Positions 58,868 through 64,000 of a DNA stretch of 64,000 bases are shown in pieces. The stretch's first letter is position 1. Each line of letters starts with the position of its first letter. The notes below the pieces were generated by a model. The model did no database searches. It was not told where the DNA came from and saw only the letters and a program-made list of their open reading frames with translations. The position numbers were made by a program, and so were the translations under genes. Origin of the DNA: Acidimangrovimonas sediminis (GTDB lineage: Bacteria > Pseudomonadota > Alphaproteobacteria > Rhodobacterales > Rhodobacteraceae); NCBI RefSeq assembly GCF_002871005.1, contig NZ_PHSN01000018.1:123122-187121 (forward strand). Reading direction: 5' to 3'.

Positions 58868-59428
58868 GTGTCCAACATCGAACACGAAGGCGGCAGCCGC
58901 AGGGATTTCCTGTACTATGCGACAGGGGCCGCGGGGGTTGTCGCAACCGGCGCGGCGGTCTGGCCGCTCGTCAACCAGATGAACCCCTCGGCCGACGTCA
59001 AGGCGCTCTCGTCGATCCTCGTCGACATTTCGGGGGTGGAGACCGGCACCCAGCTGACCGTGAAGTGGCGCGGCAAGCCCGTCTTCATCCGCCACCGCGA
59101 CGAGAAGGACATCTCGCTTGCGCGGTCGGTCAAGCTTGACCAGCTGGTCGATCCGCTGGCCGAGAACGAGAACCTCGCGCATGACGCCCCCGCCACCGAC
59201 GAGAACCGCACCCTCGACAAGGAAGGCACCTGGCTGGTGATGATGGGGGTGTGCACCCATCTCGGCTGCGTGCCGCTGGGCAACGCGGGTGATTTCGGTG
59301 GCTGGTTCTGCCCCTGCCACGGTTCGCATTACGACAGCGCGGGACGCATCCGCAAAGGGCCGGCGCCGCGCAACCTCGAGATTCCGGTCGCGAAGTTCGA
59401 GGACGAAAAAACGATCCGGCTCGGCTAG
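58868..59428 (+). CDS. petA: Ubiquinol-cytochrome c reductase Rieske iron-sulfur subunit
   Basis: A 186-residue Rieske protein. A twin-arginine-type N-terminus ([13 protein letters not shown]) also forms the membrane anchor. Cluster ligands are C129 and H131 (CTHLGC) and C148 and H151 (CPCHGS), with C134-C150 as the disulfide. It accepts electrons from ubiquinol and passes them to cytochrome c1. I chose GTG 58868 because GGAGGAA precedes it and [14 protein letters not shown] matches the usual start. The 191 bases upstream show no gene. Confidence 0.95.
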   Translation: MSNIEHEGGSRRDFLYYATGAAGVVATGAAVWPLVNQMNPSADVKALSSILVDISGVETGTQLTVKWRGKPVFIRHRDEKDISLARSVKLDQLVDPLAENENLAHDAPATDENRTLDKEGTWLVMMGVCTHLGCVPLGNAGDFGGWFCPCHGSHYDSAGRIRKGPAPRNLEIPVAKFEDEKTIRLG

Positions 59429-59450
59429 GGCGAAGGGGAGGGACAGTAAG

Positions 59451-60794
59451 ATGTCGGGAATACCGCACGACCATTACGAGCCGAAGACGGGGTTCGAGAA
59501 GTGGCTGCATTCGCGTCTGCCGATCGTCGGTCTGGTCTATGACACGCTGATGATCCCCACGCCGAAGAACCTCAACTGGATGTGGATATGGGGCATCGTG
59601 CTGGCCTTCTGTCTGGTGCTGCAGATCGCCACCGGGGTGGTTCTGGCGATGCACTACACCGACAACACGCAGATGGCTTTTGCCTCGGTCGAGCATATCA
59701 TGCGCGACGTGAACGGCGGCTACATGCTGCGCTACCTGCATGCGAACGGCGCGTCGCTGTTCTTCTTCGCGGTCTACATGCACATCTTCCGCGGCCTCTA
59801 CTACGGCAGCTACAAAGCTCCGCGCGAGGTGACGTGGATCATCGGCATGCTGATCTACCTACTGATGATGGGCACCGCCTTCATGGGCTACGTTCTGCCG
59901 TGGGGGCAGATGTCGTTCTGGGGCGCCACGGTGATCACCGGCCTCTTCGGCGCGATCCCCGGCATCGGACCCGACATCCAGACCTGGCTTCTGGGTGGCC
60001 CGGCGGTCGAGAACGCGACGCTGAACCGCTTCTTCTCGCTGCACTACCTTCTGCCGTTCGTGATCGCGGCCCTTGTCGCCGTGCACATCTGGGCCTTCCA
60101 CACCACCGGCAACAACAACCCCACCGGGGTTGAGGTGCGGCGCGAGAGCAAGGCCGTGGCCGACCGCGACACCGTGCCGTTCTGGCCCTATTACGTGATC
60201 AAGGACCTGTTCGCGCTGGCGGTCATCCTGATGGTGTTCTTCGCCATCGTCGGCTTCATGCCGAACTACCTCGGCCACCCCGACAACTACACCGAGGCCA
60301 ACCCGCTGGCGACGCCCGCGCATATCGTGCCGGAATGGTACTTCCTGCCGTTCTACGCGATCCTGCGCGCCTTCACCTCGGACGTCTGGGTCGTGCAGCT
60401 GGTGCATTTCCTGAGCTTCGGCATTATCGACGCCAAGTTTTTCGGGGTGATCGCAATGTTCGGTTCGATCCTCGTGATGGCGCTGGCGCCTTGGCTGGAT
60501 ACCTCCTCGGTGCGCTCGGGCAAGTACCGGCCCAGCTTCAAGTGGTGGTTCTGGATCCTGGTGGTCGATTTCGTCGTGCTCATGTGGGTCGGCGCGATGC
60601 CACCCGAAGGGATCTATCCCTACATCTCGCTGATCGGCGCGACCTACTGGTTCTTCTACTTCCTGATCCTGCTGCCGCTTCTGGGCGTGATCGAACGCCC
60701 GCTGCCGCTGCCCTCGACGATCGAGGAGGATTTCGATCACCATTACCCGGCGGAAGACGCCAACGCGGCCGATGCGGCCCAGCCGGCGGAATGA
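59451..60794 (+). CDS. petB: Ubiquinol-cytochrome c reductase cytochrome b subunit
   Basis: A 447-residue, eight-helix cytochrome b. Paired haem histidines lie in [18 protein letters not shown] and in [17 protein letters not shown]. The Qo-site motif [15 protein letters not shown] is intact. It carries both haem b groups of complex III. Starts 22 bases after petA with a GGGGAGGGACAG site. Confidence 0.97.
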   Translation: MSGIPHDHYEPKTGFEKWLHSRLPIVGLVYDTLMIPTPKNLNWMWIWGIVLAFCLVLQIATGVVLAMHYTDNTQMAFASVEHIMRDVNGGYMLRYLHANGASLFFFAVYMHIFRGLYYGSYKAPREVTWIIGMLIYLLMMGTAFMGYVLPWGQMSFWGATVITGLFGAIPGIGPDIQTWLLGGPAVENATLNRFFSLHYLLPFVIAALVAVHIWAFHTTGNNNPTGVEVRRESKAVADRDTVPFWPYYVIKDLFALAVILMVFFAIVGFMPNYLGHPDNYTEANPLATPAHIVPEWYFLPFYAILRAFTSDVWVVQLVHFLSFGIIDAKFFGVIAMFGSILVMALAPWLDTSSVRSGKYRPSFKWWFWILVVDFVVLMWVGAMPPEGIYPYISLIGATYWFFYFLILLPLLGVIERPLPLPSTIEEDFDHHYPAEDANAADAAQPAE

Positions 60795-60807
60795 GAGGGG
60801 CAAGATC

Positions 60808-61692
60808 ATGATCATCAAGAGGATCGCTCTGACTGCCGCGCTGTCGATGTTGGCGCTTGCCGGTCCGGCAGCTCTGACCTCGCCGTCCTGGACCGCTGGC
60901 GCGGCCCTCGCCGCCGGCGAGGACGCCACGACCGGCGACACCGCCGCCCCGGCCGAGGCCGGGGGCCACGGCGCCCAGCACATCAAGGACGTGTCCTTCT
61001 CGTTCGAGGGGCCGTTCGGCGTCTACGACCGCAACCAGCTGCAGCGCGGCCTTCAGGTCTATACCGAGGTTTGCTCGGCCTGCCACGGGCTGCGCTATGT
61101 GCCGATCCGCACGCTCGGCGATGCCGGTGGCCCGGAACTGCCGGAAAAGCAGGTCCGTGCCTATGCCGCCAACCTGCCCGAGATCACCGACCCGGAAACC
61201 GGTGAGGACCGCCCGCGCAAGCCGTCGGACCACTTCCCCATGCACGTCGATCCCAAGGCCCCGGACCTGAGCCTGATGGCCAAGGCCCGTGCCGGCTTCC
61301 ACGGGCCGATCGGGCTGGGCATCAACCAGTTCCTGCACGGGATCGGCGGGCCGGAATACATCTACTCCGTGCTGACCGGCTTCAACGGCCACGAGAAGAC
61401 GCAGGCGGGTGTCACGCTTTACGGCAACGACGCCTTCCCGGGCGGCTGGATCTCGATGCCGCCGCCGCTGTCGGACGGGATGGTGGAATTCCAGGACGGA
61501 TCGCCCAACGACGTCGCCCATATGGCACGGGACGTGTCGGCGTTCCTGATGTGGGCGGCCGAGCCCAAGCTGGAACAGCGCAAGCACGCGGGCTTTGTCG
61601 CGGTGATCTTCCTCGGCATCCTGTCGGTGCTGCTGTTCCTGACCAACAAGAAGCTCTGGGCACCGATCAAGCGCAAGCAGGTCCGGCTCTAG
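60808..61692 (+). CDS. petC: Ubiquinol-cytochrome c reductase cytochrome c1 subunit
   Basis: A 294-residue cytochrome c1. A cleavable signal ends near AAGEDA. The haem site is C89-S-A-C92-H93, the probable axial methionine M217 is in SMPPPL, and a C-terminal membrane anchor ([17 protein letters not shown]) is followed by basic residues. It delivers electrons from the Rieske protein to soluble or membrane cytochrome c. Last gene of the bc1 operon. Confidence 0.96.
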   Translation: MIIKRIALTAALSMLALAGPAALTSPSWTAGAALAAGEDATTGDTAAPAEAGGHGAQHIKDVSFSFEGPFGVYDRNQLQRGLQVYTEVCSACHGLRYVPIRTLGDAGGPELPEKQVRAYAANLPEITDPETGEDRPRKPSDHFPMHVDPKAPDLSLMAKARAGFHGPIGLGINQFLHGIGGPEYIYSVLTGFNGHEKTQAGVTLYGNDAFPGGWISMPPPLSDGMVEFQDGSPNDVAHMARDVSAFLMWAAEPKLEQRKHAGFVAVIFLGILSVLLFLTNKKLWAPIKRKQVRL

Positions 61693-61727
61693 GGCCGCCT
61701 GCCGCGACTGGGGGCATGAAAGAAGAT

Positions 61728-61751
61728 GGGCGTCCGGAAGGGCGCCCTTTT
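61728..61751 (+). terminator. Terminator after petABC
   Basis: GGGCGTCC (61728-61735) pairs with GGGCGCCC (61740-61747) around GGAA, with one G-T pair, followed by TTTT. It lies 36 bases after the petC stop. The rest of the gap to 61942 shows nothing recognisable. Confidence 0.8.
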
Positions 61752-61942
61752 CACGTCAGCAACTGGTCTGGCTACACGATCAGATGAGTGGATGCGGGGC
61801 GGGCGCTACAACGTCTGTGCTCCTCGAGCGCAGGCACTCCCGCAGTGCGCATCGGCCGCGGTCCCCGTTTCCCGCCATGCCCATGAAAAGGCCCGCCCCC
61901 GGGGGGACGGGCAGGCCTGACCATCCTGGTGTTTTTTGTCCC

Positions 61943-62446
61943 TCAGGCCCGTCCGTAGGCCTCGGCGATCGCCACCTGCATGGCATCCGCGGGCGTGCGA
62001 TCGGCCCAGGCGACCAGCTGAAACGCGGGGTAGAAGCGCTCGGCCGTGTGCACCGCCACGCCGATCAGCCGGTCGATCTGCTCCGGCCCGGCGATCTGCC
62101 CGCCGGCAAGGACAAGGCCGTAGCGCCAAACCATCAGCTTCTGCTCGGCCCAATAGGTGAAGGCCCCCGCCCAGCACGTATCGTTGACGCGGTTGAGCGT
62201 CTCGTAAAGTTCGGGCATGCGCCCCTCGGGCGGATCCATTTCGAAGGTGCAGATCAGCCGCAGCGTCTCGTCCGAGTGGGACCAGGCGAGGGTGATCGAG
62301 TAGGTGCGCCACTGGCCCTCGACCGACATGGCGATCTGGTCATCGGTGATGCGGTCGAATTCCCAGTCGCGGAATTCCGCCAGCGTCTCGACGATGTCGA
62401 TTGGGTGGAGTTCATCCGAGTGAACGAAATCTTCGGAAAGCGACAT
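61943..62446 (-). CDS. YbjN domain-containing protein
   Basis: A 167-residue soluble protein with the YbjN/type III secretion chaperone-like alpha-beta pattern: DELHPIDIVETLAEFRDW, then strands such as YSITLAWSHSDETLRLICTF and an LNRVNDTCWAG helix. YbjN proteins are linked to stress responses in enterobacteria; the Rhodobacterales copies are uncharacterised. ATG 62446 has GAAGAGG upstream. Converges on petABC. Confidence 0.82.
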   Translation of the reverse strand: MSLSEDFVHSDELHPIDIVETLAEFRDWEFDRITDDQIAMSVEGQWRTYSITLAWSHSDETLRLICTFEMDPPEGRMPELYETLNRVNDTCWAGAFTYWAEQKLMVWRYGLVLAGGQIAGPEQIDRLIGVAVHTAERFYPAFQLVAWADRTPADAMQVAIAEAYGRA

Positions 62447-63153
62447 GCCCGGCCTCTTCAATTGTCCCGAGTGAGCACGAGCCCACAAGAGAAGGGTGCC
62501 TGTACAAGGATCGGCGTTTTTTTCTGCCAGCCCTTACTATATATGGTGTATGCCCCAAGGGGTTCTGTAAAGGGCTATTTCCGAAAATATCTGTGGAAAA
62601 GCAGAGGTTGTGTGGCTCGCCACCGGTTCTTGCAGAGTTTGACACGGAAACCTGCAGCAGAGCGGTTTTGTGCAGCGAGCCTGGGCGGCCGGTCGGTGGG
62701 GGCTTTTAAGTTCGGTTGAAGCCACCCTGCAAGATGGCGTTCGTGGCGCCGGTGACCGATCAGCATGTCGGCGGCGGCTCCCAAGCACTCATGTCGGCAG
62801 CGCGCACCTAGAAAGCGTGTAGCGGTTGAGGTGGGACTGGGTGCGGCGGCGCGCAAGCTTCTGAACGGAAAATTATGGACGCTATCTCCGAAAGCTTTCG
62901 AGTGCGCCCGACAGCCTGACACGTTGCTTTCCTGAGCTGCGACTGTCGTTTGGCTGGGTCGTCACGTTCCATGCGGCTTCCGCATCAGTGTCGGCTTCTC
63001 CTTCCGCGCTCTGGCAGTGTGGCGGCGCGCCAGCTTCTGCACAGATGTTCGCCAGCTTCTGCACGGAAAATTTCATATAGCAGGCGCTGGGAGGCAGTCC
63101 TCAGAGAAATCTATGCATCTTGCAGATGAACTGGGTCCGATTATCCCACTTTC
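62447..63153. other. Gene-poor stretch with degenerate insertion-sequence-like repeats
   Basis: About 700 bases without a convincing gene and with lower GC than the flanks. It holds a degenerate repeat family: copy 1 at 62845-62874 (AAGCTTCTGAACGGAAAATT), copy 2 at 63021-63049 (CAGCTTCTGCACAGATG), copy 3 at 63048-63075 (CAGCTTCTGCACGGAAAATT). Short tandem copies of such words are common at the ends of IS21-type elements. No transposase reading frame is left. A TTTTTTT run at about 62515-62521 and an AT-rich TACTATATATGG are also present. Confidence 0.45.
62706..62738. repeat. Degenerate direct repeat, left copy
   Basis: TTAAGTTCGGTTGAA followed by GCCACCCTGCAAGATG closely resembles 63934-63971 near the window's right end, in the same orientation with a one-base gap. 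The two copies bracket the orphan membrane-protein gene. They may be insertion-sequence ends or a duplicated target. Confidence 0.4.
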
Positions 63154-63792
63154 CTAGGCAGTTTTCCCCATGGCCGACCTGCCCAGATTGCCAATCGGCT
63201 TAGCACCCATCGCCTCGAAGGTCCCTACTTGGTCCTCAGGGATCAACACTGTCAAATTGATCATACGGCCTCGTGTGACGGTAACATCTTCCAAGGCAAT
63301 GGCTGTGAACATAGGCACACCACTGCGAACTTGAATGACATCGCAGTCTATGAAGTGTGTCCCGTTTACACTGGTTTTCCCCATCAGGGCTATCGTCAGT
63401 GGACCGACCAAATCGCAGTCGACAAACGTCTTATCGCAAACTTTCTTTCTACCGGGATCTTTCAGGCTGCCTAGGAAGATCCTTTTTTTCCGGTACACAT
63501 CCTCCATAGGGTCGATTCCATCTGTTCGCTTCGACCACTCTTCGAGTGCGCTACCTCTCTTCCAAAGGTAGCGAAATCCTGCAAACAAAAGTAACACTAG
63601 AGAGGCTACCAGGGCGCCAAGAAGGAAGGCAGCCCACCAGCCAAAGGCGCCATACTGCTCTACCCGAGCTAGACCGCTGGACAGCCAACCCGTCAAGCCG
63701 CCGCTCGACAACACTATTGCCGTTTGGCCAATCTGCCAAAGCGAGACTCTAGACTCAACGATGTCGAGCCAACGGTTCAGTTTCTTCCACAT
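63154..63792 (-). CDS. Hypothetical two-span membrane protein with pentapeptide-like tail
   Basis: A 212-residue protein with no recognised family. Two membrane segments lie at about 20-42 (IGQTAIVLSSGGLTGWLSS) and 49-76. A charged linker follows (KRTDGIDPMEDVYRKKRIFL), then a soluble tail with short alternating strands (KTFVDCDLVGPLT, THFIDCDVIQV), suggestive of a beta-helix or pentapeptide-like fold. Codon use is markedly AT-richer than in the rest of the window, and no good ribosome-binding site precedes ATG 63792. With the flanking repeats this points to horizontally acquired DNA. Confidence 0.6.
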   Translation of the reverse strand: MWKKLNRWLDIVESRVSLWQIGQTAIVLSSGGLTGWLSSGLARVEQYGAFGWWAAFLLGALVASLVLLLFAGFRYLWKRGSALEEWSKRTDGIDPMEDVYRKKRIFLGSLKDPGRKKVCDKTFVDCDLVGPLTIALMGKTSVNGTHFIDCDVIQVRSGVPMFTAIALEDVTVTRGRMINLTVLIPEDQVGTFEAMGAKPIGNLGRSAMGKTA

Positions 63793-63933
63793 AGATGTGA
63801 TGGTGCACGAGCAATCATCGCTTGTGGAGTCGTTTCTTGCACACGGATTCCTGCGCCGGCGATTTGGGCAGTGACCTTGCTTAAATTCGACCCTTCTATT
63901 TCTCTCAGGCGGAAGCAGCCGGTGAAGGGTGCG

Positions 63934-63971
63934 TTAAAGCCGGATTGAACGCCCCCTTCAAGATGACCCCG
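63934..63971. repeat. Degenerate direct repeat, right copy, IS21-like end
   Basis: TTAAAGCCGGATTGAAC followed by GCCCCCTTCAAGATGACCCC matches 62706-62738 at roughly four of five positions. Words of the form TTGAACNCCCCCTTCAANATGACCCC are typical of terminal repeats of IS21-family elements, so an insertion sequence may begin at or beyond the right edge. The remaining bases of 63793-64000 contain no gene. Confidence 0.4.
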
Positions 63972-64000
63972 CGGGCTGGTGTCTGAGCGGGTCGCCGCCT

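Noticed and set aside
62401..62709. 102-residue plus frame overlapping the YbjN gene start
   Set aside because: Composition and overlap fit chance; it runs through the repeat-bearing intergenic DNA without a domain.

Overview
The window is high-GC chromosomal DNA from an alphaproteobacterium, almost certainly of the Rhodobacteraceae. The markers are a cytochrome bc1 operon (Rieske, cytochrome b, cytochrome c1), a membrane-anchored cytochrome c552, an SRP RNA of alphaproteobacterial type, and the order mcl2 - NnrU - DUF1737 - mch - sdhCDA - lipoprotein - sdhB, which I recall from Rhodobacter sphaeroides.

Layout. 1-0.5 kb: end of a flavin/NAD(P)H oxidoreductase. 0.5-3.7 kb: two paralogous NarL/LuxR-type response regulators and a HisKA_3 sensor kinase, all on the minus strand and divergent from the next locus. 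3.9-15.5 kb: a type I secretion locus. It encodes a 2165-residue animal-type haem peroxidase with RTX repeats, an ABC exporter, a second RTX protein and an HlyD-type adaptor, and it ends at a strong terminator. 15.7-18.5 kb: an OafA-like acyltransferase and a membrane-anchored serine hydrolase. 18.6-25.4 kb: transglutaminase/DUF2126, circularly permuted ATP-grasp/alpha-E fusion, and a second transglutaminase, a predicted amidoligase-type cluster of unknown product. 25.5-29 kb: an M20-type amidase and a two-gene saccharopine pathway. 29.1-38.2 kb: minus-strand housekeeping block (rmuC, mutL, DUF3035 lipoprotein, lspA, purH, heparinase-like, rsmB). 38.3-45.4 kb: SDH assembly factor, ethylmalonyl-CoA pathway genes (mcl2, mch) and sdhCDAB. 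45.4-51.3 kb: small zinc-ribbon-like membrane peptide, SRP RNA, a cpdB gene broken by one amber codon, nudC, an SRPBCC protein, pheA and cytochrome c552. 51.5-58.7 kb: yejABEF peptide importer with a PaiB-like gene, and a GST. 58.9-61.7 kb: petABC. 61.9-64 kb: a YbjN-like gene, then a gene-poor, lower-GC stretch with degenerate repeats resembling insertion-sequence ends around one orphan membrane-protein gene.

How it fits together. Acetyl units are assimilated through the ethylmalonyl-CoA route (mcl2, mch). The resulting C4 acids enter succinate dehydrogenase, and the quinol is oxidised by bc1 towards cytochrome c552. The most unusual part is the regulated, secreted haem peroxidase locus, which resembles the Mn(II)-oxidising MopA-type peroxidases of marine alphaproteobacteria. 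The second is the ATP-grasp/alpha-E/transglutaminase cluster. I saw no tRNA, rRNA or CRISPR array.
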